Positions 1 to 6,684 are shown, numbered from the stretch's first letter. The stretch: 7,553 nucleotides of DNA from an uncultured Flavobacteriales bacterium (GCA_946478775.1 CAMLDR010000198.1:1-7553); one strand, 5' to 3'. Made by a program: numbers and translations. The notes: generated from the letters alone by a model not told the origin.

Positions 1-937
1 CACCACGCGTAATGTCCCAAGGTTGTGAACCGGTCCAATAACCCATTCCGCCAACAATAATACTACCGTTGGAAGTTAATGCCATGGAAGTAATGTAAGA
101 TGCTTTATCGTTTTGACCTAGAAAAACTCTTGCCACTCCGCTTTCTCCAAATGTGTTGTCAATGGTTCCGTCAGCATGGAGTCGAGCCACAAAAGCGGTT
201 TGAATGTTAAAGTTCATGGGGTCGTATTCCGAACCTGCAACAAGCATTTTTCCATTGCTCAGTTCCATTGCATCGTGAATTTTTGAATAAGATCCACCCA
301 TAAAATTCCAGCTGTAAATTCCATTTGTACCGTAGGTATTATCAATTGTCCCGTCTGCATTCAAACGGATTAATAAATTGGTATTGTTGGCTCTCTTTCC
401 AATGCACATCAATTTCCCGGAACTCAGTTCAATCATCTTTGAAACTTCCGTATGCATGGATGAAGTGGAGAAATCAACCTCATAAAAAGAACCGCTGTTA
501 AAGGAATTGTCAAAAGTTCCGTCTGCATTAAATCGACCAATGTAAATGCTTGAATACGACATTGCATCATATTGTTTGGATCCTGCAACAACTGTTTTTC
601 CATTCGCATCAATGATGAAATCCCGAATACCATCAATTGTAACCCCAAAATTAGAATGAAGGAAAATTTGCGTACTGGCAATCGTGCTTAAATCATTGGT
701 CAGTTTGTTAACATATGCGTTTTCTTCGCCCAATGGGTCGCCCGGATTACCAGGCATTCCCGAGTTGTTAATGTGCAGTGCCGTTTCATTGGTTAGCGGA
801 ATAATCTTCGCATTTGAAGCATAATTGATGGTTTCTAAAGTGCTGCCATTGTTAAAAGTGGGGTCGAAAGTGCCTATTTGAGCAAAAACAGAAGTTGCAA
901 TTAAGACGCTTGATAAAAGGAGTAATGGTTTTTTCAT
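1..937 (-). CDS. Secreted delta-60 repeat protein, 3' end beyond window
   Basis: The gene starts at the ATG at 935-937 and stays open for 312 codons to the window edge, so its C-terminus is missing. Residues 1-19 form a signal peptide (Lys-Lys, a Leu-rich core, then SVFA) with likely cleavage before Gln20, so the product is exported. After it come repeats of the delta-60 type (family TIGR02608): RFNADGTFDNSF at about 135-146, RLNADGTIDNTYG at 191-203 and RLHADGTIDNTFG at 252-264. Each is preceded by a strand resembling GKMLVAGS. A degenerate first copy, GTFDPTFNNGS, directly follows the signal peptide. Such repeats are thought to form beta-propeller-like folds; in Bacteroidota these proteins often end in a type IX secretion sorting domain, which cannot be checked here. 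No enzymatic motif is visible and the biological role is unknown. It has its own promoter and a tandem operator-like pair upstream (1000-1032), suggesting control by the LytTR regulator encoded nearby. Confidence 0.9.
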   Translation of the reverse strand, partial: MKKPLLLLSSVLIATSVFAQIGTFDPTFNNGSTLETINYASNAKIIPLTNETALHINNSGMPGNPGDPLGEENAYVNKLTNDLSTIASTQIFLHSNFGVTIDGIRDFIIDANGKTVVAGSKQYDAMSYSSIYIGRFNADGTFDNSFNSGSFYEVDFSTSSMHTEVSKMIELSSGKLMCIGKRANNTNLLIRLNADGTIDNTYGTNGIYSWNFMGGSYSKIHDAMELSNGKMLVAGSEYDPMNFNIQTAFVARLHADGTIDNTFGESGVARVFLGQNDKASYITSMALTSNGSIIVGGMGYWTGSQPWDITRG

Positions 938-962
938 ACTTATTTGTTTCGAAGTTATCTGT

Positions 963-994
963 CAAAACTACACAAGTATGTTACTGATATTCAA
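963..994 (-). promoter_or_regulatory. Bacteroidota-type promoter of the delta-60 repeat gene
   Basis: On the minus strand, TTG (992-994) is followed after 21 bases by TAGTTTTG (963-970). This matches the Bacteroidota promoter pattern TTG, 17-23 bases, TAnnTTTG. Transcription should start around 955-957, leaving a short leader of about 20 bases before the ATG at 937. There is no recognisable Shine-Dalgarno sequence, which is usual in this phylum. The paired repeats at 1000-1032 end five bases upstream of the TTG, the usual place for a direct activator. Confidence 0.6.
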
Positions 995-999
995 TTGGG

Positions 1000-1032
1000 T
1001 TTGTACATAACTAATCTGACTTTGTGAACGGG
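1000..1032 (-). promoter_or_regulatory. Tandem 21-bp-spaced operator-like pair, probable LytTR site
   Basis: Read on the minus strand, CCCGTTCACAAA (1021-1032) and GTTATGTACAAA (1000-1011) start exactly 21 bases apart. Each matches 9 of 12 positions of GTCGTTTACAAA, the element repeated perfectly upstream of the kinase gene. A pair of direct repeats two helical turns apart is the known binding layout for LytTR-domain regulators. This is the most degenerate of the three pairs, and alone it would not be convincing. Its support comes from the shared 21-bp period and the same 29-bp distance to the -7 box as in front of the gene at 1212-2690. From 1033 to 1131 I see nothing further. Confidence 0.5.
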
Positions 1033-1131
1033 AAATAGTTGCACTACACACCGATAAAAGAAAGGTTATCTGTTTTCTTTTTTTCGAAAATTGGTCCAAC
1101 CGATCACCTCTTTTGCCATTGCAAATAACAA

Positions 1132-1165
1132 AAAACCCTTTCTACCAATGGGTAAAAAGGGTTTT
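1132..1165 (-). terminator. Rho-independent terminator of the secreted hypothetical gene
   Basis: Arms AAAACCCTTT (1132-1141) and AAAGGGTTTT (1156-1165) pair perfectly. The stem continues past one mismatch with TACC/GGTA around a four-base loop. On the minus strand the outer arm runs into TTTTTT. The hairpin begins 46 bases after the stop codon of the gene at 1212-2690 and separates it from the delta-60 repeat gene, which therefore needs its own promoter. Confidence 0.85.
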
Positions 1166-1211
1166 GGAATCAAAAAGTGTTTATTAGTTATTTAACAGTC
1201 TTTGCTGTTTC

Positions 1212-2690
1212 TTATTTGTACAGATTCAATTGCTTGCAATCAAAATAAACAGGTGCTCCGGATCCTCCCCAAACCGTTCTGCCGTAATTGGATCCATCGT
1301 ATGCCTGAGTGATAGAAGCGTTTTCGAAAGCACATTGAGTTCCAATTTTTACAACTACAATGATTCTTAAGGTTCTTTTTACAATGGCACCAGACGATTT
1401 ATCACGCACGATATTCCAATCTTTACCCGCTATGTAGGTATACTGAACTTGCTCGTTTGGATGATTTTTCGCTGCCTCTTGTTTTGCAAATGTTGTTGTT
1501 TCAGCAGTTATTTGAGCATCCTTGAACGTTTCCGCAGGTAAGGTTGCAGTCGTTGCATTTCCAGCAGCCTCGATTTTTAAAGTCAATTCTTGAATTTTAT
1601 CCCAAGCGTATTCATTTGTGTACTTTGATACTTGATTCACTTTATCGGCTTTATATAGTATTGCTACAACCCCATATTTCTTGGCATGAGTTAAATCTTT
1701 CATAAAGGATTGTGTACCCTGAGAACCACCCAAAATCAATAAAATTCCTGGTTCAGCTTCATAAATTACACCGTCAAAATTTGTCAGCCAATCTTCTCCA
1801 AAAATATAATTTCCTTGTAAATCCGTCTTGGCGCTATGCGTATAAAACTCATATTTGTGGTTGTCAACATTATCCGCTTCACTGGATGCAAAAACTCCCT
1901 TTTTATCTAACACATTTCTCCAATATCCATCTAACCAATAGGTAGCACATTTTACAAATTTAGCTCGGTCTGTAGTTTCATACGCATACTGTGTATTGAT
2001 TGTTAATAAAGGATTTTTCGCTTTTTCATCGTAGTTGATTAAAAACTTTTTGACGTAGGGATACGGACTCGTTTCATTCGCCAGGCTAAATTCAACTTTA
2101 ATTGGGAAAGTCGAATAGTATATTCCGCTCATTCCTCTGGAATCTTTCAGAATCTCTTTGCTATTCAAAAAGGTGCTGGTGCTATCCTTCGCTGCAAATT
2201 CATTTATCTGGCGCATTTTGGAAGAATTTCTCAACCGGTCAAGCATCGATTTGAAATTGGCCAATTCATTTTTATAAACCTCATTTTCATTGGCAATGGA
2301 AAGCCCTTCTGCTTTCATCTTATCGCTGTGTGCCACACCAATAATTTCTACTTGCTCCCCTTTTTTTCTTATCACAATAATTTTTTCATTCTTCTCAGAA
2401 ATAAATCCCAAATTATTGTCTCTGTTTAAATAAAGTACGCCTCCGGTGGTTGCATTGAAAACCCCATAACTGGTGCAATCTTCGTTTTTCTTACAACTAA
2501 CACTAGAGAAAAACAAGTTTGTTTTTTCGCTGTCAAAAGTTACCGTCACTTTCTTTGTAAAATCTGTCATCTCATTGGCACCATAACAGCCAACCGCCAT
2601 TTTTTCATTGAGGTAGAATACGGTTTTTTGAGCCAACGTTTGAAACAAAAAAAGTGGACCAAACGCTAATAATAAGAGTAGTTTTTTCAT
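1212..2690 (-). CDS. Secreted protein of unknown function, 492 residues
   Basis: I do not recognise this family. Starting at the ATG at 2688-2690 gives a textbook signal peptide: Met-Lys-Lys, a long Leu/Phe core, then FQTLA with cleavage likely before Gln21. The in-frame TTG three codons upstream adds nothing and was not used. The mature part is soluble, with no transmembrane segment. It has six cysteines, at 35, 66, 72, 248, 453 and 485; three cluster near the N-terminus and two lie near the C-terminus, so disulphides are possible in the periplasm or outside. A Lys/Glu-rich, probably helical stretch spans about 123-170. A hydrophobic segment around 307-346 (GVIYEAEPGILLILGG, then YGVVAILYKADK) resembles alternating strands of a folded domain. 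A Thr/Ala-rich stretch follows at 376-403. No catalytic motif and no typical type IX sorting domain is visible. The gene is monocistronic by its surroundings and carries the operator-like pair 2750-2782 upstream. Confidence 0.88.
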   Translation of the reverse strand: MKKLLLLLAFGPLFLFQTLAQKTVFYLNEKMAVGCYGANEMTDFTKKVTVTFDSEKTNLFFSSVSCKKNEDCTSYGVFNATTGGVLYLNRDNNLGFISEKNEKIIVIRKKGEQVEIIGVAHSDKMKAEGLSIANENEVYKNELANFKSMLDRLRNSSKMRQINEFAAKDSTSTFLNSKEILKDSRGMSGIYYSTFPIKVEFSLANETSPYPYVKKFLINYDEKAKNPLLTINTQYAYETTDRAKFVKCATYWLDGYWRNVLDKKGVFASSEADNVDNHKYEFYTHSAKTDLQGNYIFGEDWLTNFDGVIYEAEPGILLILGGSQGTQSFMKDLTHAKKYGVVAILYKADKVNQVSKYTNEYAWDKIQELTLKIEAAGNATTATLPAETFKDAQITAETTTFAKQEAAKNHPNEQVQYTYIAGKDWNIVRDKSSGAIVKRTLRIIVVVKIGTQCAFENASITQAYDGSNYGRTVWGGSGAPVYFDCKQLNLYK

Positions 2691-2712
2691 TAGGAACAAT
2701 AATTAATTTCTT

Positions 2713-2744
2713 CAAAGTTGAATAACTCTTTTTTTATTAGTTAA
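2713..2744 (-). promoter_or_regulatory. Weak candidate promoter of the secreted hypothetical gene
   Basis: On the minus strand CAACTTTG (2713-2720) matches five of the six fixed positions of TAnnTTTG. At the -33 position, 21 bases upstream, there is TTA (2742-2744) instead of TTG. The spacing is identical to that of the better promoter in front of the delta-60 gene. The box lies 22 bases before the ATG at 2690. A promoter off consensus in both boxes, with a repeat pair just upstream, suggests dependence on an activator. This is an inference. Confidence 0.42.
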
Positions 2745-2749
2745 AACAC

Positions 2750-2782
2750 TTTATTAACGACTGTTTCCAGTTTGTAAACAAC
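2750..2782 (-). promoter_or_regulatory. Tandem 21-bp-spaced operator-like pair, probable LytTR site
   Basis: Read on the minus strand, GTTGTTTACAAA (2771-2782) and GTCGTTAATAAA (2750-2761) start exactly 21 bases apart and match the kinase-upstream element at 11 and 10 of 12 positions. They point toward the gene at 1212-2690, and the second copy ends 29 bases before the -7-like box. The first copy overlaps the T-rich tail of the preceding operon's terminator. The likely binder is the LytTR regulator encoded immediately upstream (2845-3597). Confidence 0.58.
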
Positions 2783-2786
2783 AAAC

Positions 2787-2816
2787 AACCCGAATTACAA
2801 ATGCGTAAAACGGGTT
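2787..2816 (-). terminator. Terminator of the sensor kinase/LytTR operon
   Basis: AACCCG (2787-2792) pairs with CGGGTT (2811-2816). Inside a two-by-two mismatch, TTAC pairs with GTAA around a six-base loop. On the minus strand the hairpin is followed by the T-rich GTTTGTTGTTT. It begins 28 bases after the regulator's stop codon. The interrupted stem and broken T run make it weaker than the other two terminators, so some read-through into the gene at 1212-2690 is possible. Confidence 0.7.
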
Positions 2817-2844
2817 GATTTCGTTTGATTTGTCTATGGAATTT

Positions 2845-3597
2845 TTACCTGTTTAAGGTATCTAAAAACGACAAAACCGCTTGTTTGCGTTCTCGGGAAA
2901 TCGGTATTTCTGAACCGTTTTTAAGCTTTAGCCATCCACCATTACTTTTCGAATGAAACGCCAAATGTTGCATATTCACCAAATAAGAACGATGACACCG
3001 CACAAAGACGGACGATTCCTCCAACGAGAATTCAAAATACTTTAAGTTTTTAGAAACCACTTTTTCTTTTCCATTCACAAATTTTACGCGCACATACGAA
3101 CCATCTGCCTCTAAATAAAGAATTTCCTGGATAGGCAAATACTCGCTGCCACCTTGCACCGGAATACATAACGTTGAATTGGGCTCATGCAGGTTGTCGC
3201 TCAACACCCGAAGCCGATTCAAATTCTCCGCAATTTCATGTTGCTCTTTTAACTTGTCAATGGCTTCTATCAATTGATCTTCTTGAATGGGTTTCAATAG
3301 ATAATCCAAAGCAGATAAACGAAATGCATTAATTGCATAGGAGTTGTATGCAGTAGTGAAAATAATCGCACAGGCAATTCCCTTCTTTTGGAGGATTTGT
3401 GCTAGCTGCAATCCTGATTTTCCAGGCATTTCAATATCCAAAAACAGCACATCCGGATTCAATTTTTCGGTCAGTACCAATCCTTCATCTGCATTGGAAG
3501 CCTCGCCAATGACGTTTATATCTGGACCGTACTCCAAAAGCATTAAACGCAATAATTTTCTGGCTTGCGTATTATCATCTATCAATAATGCCCTCAT
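2845..3597 (-). CDS. LytTR-family response regulator
   Basis: This 250-residue protein has the usual length of a LytR/AlgR-type regulator. The receiver domain covers about 1-118: acidic pair Asp7-Asp8, phosphate-accepting Asp54 in FLDIEMPGKSG, the Thr pair at 81-82, and Lys102 in LDYLLKPI. After a helical linker (about 108-133), the LytTR DNA-binding domain covers about 143-247, with the family signatures EILYLEADGSYVRV (158-171), FVRCHRSYLVNM (198-209) and IPISRERKQAVL (231-242). All key receiver residues are present, so phosphorylation by the upstream kinase is expected. LytTR proteins bind tandem roughly 9-bp elements with a period of about 21 bp, and three such pairs lie in this window. 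The ATG is seven bases after the kinase stop codon, so the two genes are cotranscribed and possibly translationally coupled. The first LytTR targets are inferred to be the two downstream secreted-protein genes. Confidence 0.96.
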   Translation of the reverse strand: MRALLIDDNTQARKLLRLMLLEYGPDINVIGEASNADEGLVLTEKLNPDVLFLDIEMPGKSGLQLAQILQKKGIACAIIFTTAYNSYAINAFRLSALDYLLKPIQEDQLIEAIDKLKEQHEIAENLNRLRVLSDNLHEPNSTLCIPVQGGSEYLPIQEILYLEADGSYVRVKFVNGKEKVVSKNLKYFEFSLEESSVFVRCHRSYLVNMQHLAFHSKSNGGWLKLKNGSEIPISRERKQAVLSFLDTLNR

Positions 3598-3604
3598 CTT
3601 TTGT

Positions 3605-6490
3605 TTATAAGTGAATTCTTATGGTTACTTGTGTTCCTGCAGCTGCACCTGATTCTGAAATCAAATCTTCTGTCTCTACGCCAACAACTCCTTTTCGCTC
3701 GAAATTGAGCAATTCGATGCGTTTTTCATTGGCATTGGTAGCAAAGGATTCATGCGCTGCATTCTGGCTTTTATTGATTTCTCCGGCTGCTTTTCTTCCG
3801 ATTCCATTATCCGTGATCTGAATAAGAAGCAATTCGTTTTCTTGATCTTCCGACACATGAATCAACAATCGTTTGGATCCTTTTTTATGACGTAAACCGT
3901 GTTTGAAGGCATTTTCCACATAAGGCTGCAGCAACAAGGTCGGAATGTGGACTCCGCCGGTATCAAGCATGGAATCTACTTCAAGCCGGAACAAGAAGTC
4001 ATCTTCCAGCAACATGGATTCCAAACTGATATACAGTTCCAGGGTTTCTAATTCATCTGCCAATGAGACACTGGGCAAGGCACTCATTTCTAACACTTTT
4101 CGCACTAAACTGGAAAAATCTCCCAAATATTTTGCCGCATTTTTTTTGTCGTTTTCGTAAATGAATCCCTTAATCGAATTCAGTACGTTGAATAGAAAAT
4201 GGGGGTTCATTTGAGCCTTCAAAGCATTTTGCTGCGTCAAACGCAATTCATTTTCCAGTTGCAATTGTTTCAAGCGTAATTCTTGCCTGGCGTGCAGCTG
4301 CCTGATCCTTCTTTTGAAAATCAGGTAACTCACTCCGATAATGAGTGCTGCACTGAACACATAAAACCACCAGCGCTGCCAAAAAGGAGCCTGAACAACT
4401 AATTTGATGTGAAGTGTATTTAATGAACTCCGATTTTCGTGATCAATTAGCTTGACTTCCATTTCTACATTTCCCAAAGGCAACCTTGGAATGGTCAATT
4501 CTTTGACCGCCGCAGGAACTAAAATCCAGCCGGTCCGATCGCCTGCAAATCGGTAAGCGAAATTGAAATTTCCATTCGATCGGTAACTTAATCCATCCAC
4601 CCGGAGTTTCAAATCGTCTGAATACCGGAGATCACGGAGTGCGGTTGGATTTCTCTTTTTCCCATTCACTAGCACATTACGCAAAATGATTCTTCCCGGC
4701 TGATCATTTTTTTGAATAGCGGACAAGGGCAATTTATGAAGGCCTTTTCCGGTGGAGAGCCAGCAATTTTCATTGACAATCAAACACCGGCTGATGTTAT
4801 TTGAGTTCAATCCTTTATATCGGTTCAATACTATTTTTAACCCTGTTTTTAAGTTCAAAACAATCAGCCCAAGGTTGGTAGCAATGAACAGTTTTCCCTG
4901 GTGATAGGTAAGCTGGGACGCATGGTAATTTTCTTCCAGTTTAGTAAGCAGTTTGCAGTTTCCCTGCTCCGTTACCCCATAAATTTCCCCTTCGAATGTG
5001 AGTGCGAAAATGCGTTTCGAATCTTTGGCAATTGCTGTAATTTGCTTGTTTAAGAAAAAAGTGCGTTTCGGTTTCCATTGTCCGGATTGATAAGCCAATT
5101 CTCTCAATCCGTGATTTGTTGCTACGAATATGCTTTTACAAAAAGGTGCCTCAATGAATTGCCTCGACCAGTCTTGCAGTAAACAGCGGCGTTCTTTAAA
5201 GCCATCCCTGGGCAGCGAATACAAATACGTTCCCTGGGAAGTGGCAACCAAATAGTCGTTTCCGGAGCGGAAGAAATCTTTCACCGGTCGCGTAAATTGA
5301 TTTAGAACTTCAATTTCACCGGAACAATAGCGGTAAACCGTATTCATTTTATTAAAAAAAATGCAGTTGTCGACCGAATCATAATACAGTGCGCCTACAT
5401 CCGAACGGATGGGATGATCCGTAATTAAAAACGTTTCGTCTTTTTCCCGGATTTCACCCAATACGCCATCCGTGGTGGCAAAAAAAATACTTCCCTTTCC
5501 CTGAATGACATGAGAGAACTGATCATTAGAGATGGCTCCGGTTCGCTCATTCCAGCCTAAATAATCCAGGTTTGGCATACGGAGAATTCCATCGTGAAGG
5601 GTTGTAAACCAATAAGAACCTTCGGTATCTTTCAGACAAGCTGAAAAGGCCATTTTTGGATAGTACAAAACAGCTGCTCCTGTGTTCTTAGAAAACCGGA
5701 TAATTCCGCTGTGGGTACTGATCCAAATATCTGCTCCGATTTCCTGGACATACGTCAGTTTTTTGCCTGCAAGAAGTCTCATTAAGCCAGGATAGGCTTT
5801 TCGAACATATTTGGTTCCCTGAGGCACAAAACAATCGCCGTTGACAAGTCCGAACACCCAGGGACGTTTTTCTGATTCCGTTATAAAGAAAGGGTTTTGC
5901 AGATTGATCGGATGAATCTTGCATTTTCCGTTCTTTCGCTCAAATAACTTCCCCTCCAACAAGTAGTAGATGCTTCCGTTTTTTTGAGCCATAATCCCAT
6001 TGGTGAAACGCTGACGGTCTTTTTTTCCATCGCCATTCAAATCGGGTAAGGATTTCCATTTCAGTGTTTTTTCATTCAGTTGAATGACCCCTTTGCTCGA
6101 TGAAATCCAGATATTTCCCTTCGGATCTGCCGAAAGGTGATTCACATCCTTATTCCAGTCTTTGAGAATATCAAGTTTGTTGTTTTTGACCAGTAAGATC
6201 TGCCCATTGAAGTTGTAGGCATAAATGGTCCCACCTGGCGACTCACACAAACCGGTTACCGATCTAGCTGTTAATTTCGGATGGGTAAACTGTTCGAAAC
6301 GAACACCGTTGTAGCGGTATAAACCGGCATCGCAGCCAATCCAAATATATCCTTGTTTGTCTTGTAGAATGCTGTATACTTCATTGGAAGGACCGCCATT
6401 CTCGATGGTATAATTGAAATACGCCGGATACTGCCCGAACACGGACAAACCACCAAAGCACATTCCAATAACAATCAGCCAGTTTTTCAT
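3605..6490 (-). CDS. Propeller-sensor LytS-type membrane histidine kinase
   Basis: The protein is a non-hybrid sensor kinase of 961 residues. I chose the ATG at 6488-6490 because it gives a compact signal peptide (MKNWLIVIGM, then CFGGLSVFG, cleavage near Gln20); the in-frame ATG at 6511 adds seven residues before it. Residues 20 to about 600 form a periplasmic beta-propeller region with two-component-regulator propeller repeats, clear in GYIWIGCDAGLYRYNG (47-62), GNIWISSSKGVIQLN (125-139), ADIWISTHSGIIRFS (253-267) and GSYWFTTLHDGILRM (291-305). A Y_Y_Y-type domain follows (about 625-699), then one membrane helix (707-725) and a Gln/Leu/Arg-rich coiled coil (726-760). The catalytic part has the LytS-family H-box MNPHFLFNVLNSI with His764, the N-box LQPYVENAFKHGL with Asn860, and DNGIG with Asp894. 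Unlike Bacteroides hybrid sensors it has no receiver or AraC domain, so it should signal through the LytTR protein encoded seven bases downstream. The ligand is unknown. Confidence 0.95.
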   Translation of the reverse strand: MKNWLIVIGMCFGGLSVFGQYPAYFNYTIENGGPSNEVYSILQDKQGYIWIGCDAGLYRYNGVRFEQFTHPKLTARSVTGLCESPGGTIYAYNFNGQILLVKNNKLDILKDWNKDVNHLSADPKGNIWISSSKGVIQLNEKTLKWKSLPDLNGDGKKDRQRFTNGIMAQKNGSIYYLLEGKLFERKNGKCKIHPINLQNPFFITESEKRPWVFGLVNGDCFVPQGTKYVRKAYPGLMRLLAGKKLTYVQEIGADIWISTHSGIIRFSKNTGAAVLYYPKMAFSACLKDTEGSYWFTTLHDGILRMPNLDYLGWNERTGAISNDQFSHVIQGKGSIFFATTDGVLGEIREKDETFLITDHPIRSDVGALYYDSVDNCIFFNKMNTVYRYCSGEIEVLNQFTRPVKDFFRSGNDYLVATSQGTYLYSLPRDGFKERRCLLQDWSRQFIEAPFCKSIFVATNHGLRELAYQSGQWKPKRTFFLNKQITAIAKDSKRIFALTFEGEIYGVTEQGNCKLLTKLEENYHASQLTYHQGKLFIATNLGLIVLNLKTGLKIVLNRYKGLNSNNISRCLIVNENCWLSTGKGLHKLPLSAIQKNDQPGRIILRNVLVNGKKRNPTALRDLRYSDDLKLRVDGLSYRSNGNFNFAYRFAGDRTGWILVPAAVKELTIPRLPLGNVEMEVKLIDHENRSSLNTLHIKLVVQAPFWQRWWFYVFSAALIIGVSYLIFKRRIRQLHARQELRLKQLQLENELRLTQQNALKAQMNPHFLFNVLNSIKGFIYENDKKNAAKYLGDFSSLVRKVLEMSALPSVSLADELETLELYISLESMLLEDDFLFRLEVDSMLDTGGVHIPTLLLQPYVENAFKHGLRHKKGSKRLLIHVSEDQENELLLIQITDNGIGRKAAGEINKSQNAAHESFATNANEKRIELLNFERKGVVGVETEDLISESGAAAGTQVTIRIHL

Positions 6491-6555
6491 TAGCAGATTA
6501 AAGATACACATCTGGCCGATTTATCAGGTAAAGATTGACTAAATTGATTTTTTTG

Positions 6556-6574
6556 AATGATTATTTAAATCATT
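6556..6574. repeat. Perfect short inverted repeat upstream of the kinase gene
   Basis: Seven-base arms AATGATT (6556-6562) and AATCATT (6568-6574) flank ATTTA. The element lies between the direct repeats at 6603-6636 and the kinase start at 6490. It is AT-only apart from two bases and too weak to be a good terminator hairpin. It could be an operator for a dimeric regulator, or chance in AT-rich DNA. Confidence 0.35.
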
Positions 6575-6602
6575 GATAATTAGTGCTTTATACAGGTATG
6601 AA

Positions 6603-6636
6603 TGTCGTTTACAAATTGAACCGTGTCGTTTACAAA
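6603..6636 (+). promoter_or_regulatory. Perfect 13-bp tandem repeat with 21-bp period, probable LytTR operator
   Basis: TGTCGTTTACAAA occurs twice without a mismatch, at 6603-6615 and 6624-6636, so the copies start 21 bases apart. It contains CGTTTA, close to the core (GTT flanked by C/A and A/G) known from LytTR binding sites. The pair lies 114 bases upstream of the kinase start at 6490 but reads on the plus strand, opposite to the gene and to the other two pairs. No -7 box lies 29 bases downstream on the plus strand. Autoregulation of the kinase/regulator operon, by activation or repression, is the best guess. Confidence 0.6.
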
Positions 6637-6684
6637 GTTGAGGTTTTGATCCATCCTCCCCCTCCAGCATAAAGGCGGAAATAT

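Noticed and set aside
433..681. Minus-strand ORF of 82 codons starting with a hydrophobic stretch
   Set aside because: It is an out-of-frame shadow of the delta-60 repeat gene, whose repeat motifs are read in another frame.
954..1073. Nine-base direct repeat GTTATCTGT at 954-962 and 1065-1073
   Set aside because: Short, 111 bp apart, with no helical phasing or relation to the other elements; probably chance.
1212..1460. Type IX secretion sorting domain at the end of the secreted hypothetical protein
   Set aside because: The last 80 residues lack the usual sorting-domain pattern and end in a Cys-containing strand, so export beyond the periplasm is not claimed.
1712..1945. Plus-strand ORF of 77 codons, and similar ones at 3344-3610, 3621-3821, 3945-4160 and 7273-7512
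   Set aside because: All lie antisense to well-supported genes, have no recognisable domains, and show no promoter or conserved-looking start.
2691..2699. Alternative TTG start adding three residues to the secreted hypothetical protein
   Set aside because: The ATG at 2690 begins a standard Met-Lys-Lys signal peptide; the extra residues Phe-Leu would disrupt the positively charged start.
6491..6511. Upstream ATG adding seven residues to the sensor kinase
   Set aside because: The ATG at 6490 gives the more typical signal peptide, and neither start has a distinguishing ribosome binding site. The longer form cannot be fully excluded.
6490..6600. Promoter for the kinase operon
   Set aside because: The closest match, TATCTTTA near 6496-6503, would put the transcription start at or inside the start codon and has no TTG at the right distance, so no promoter is called.
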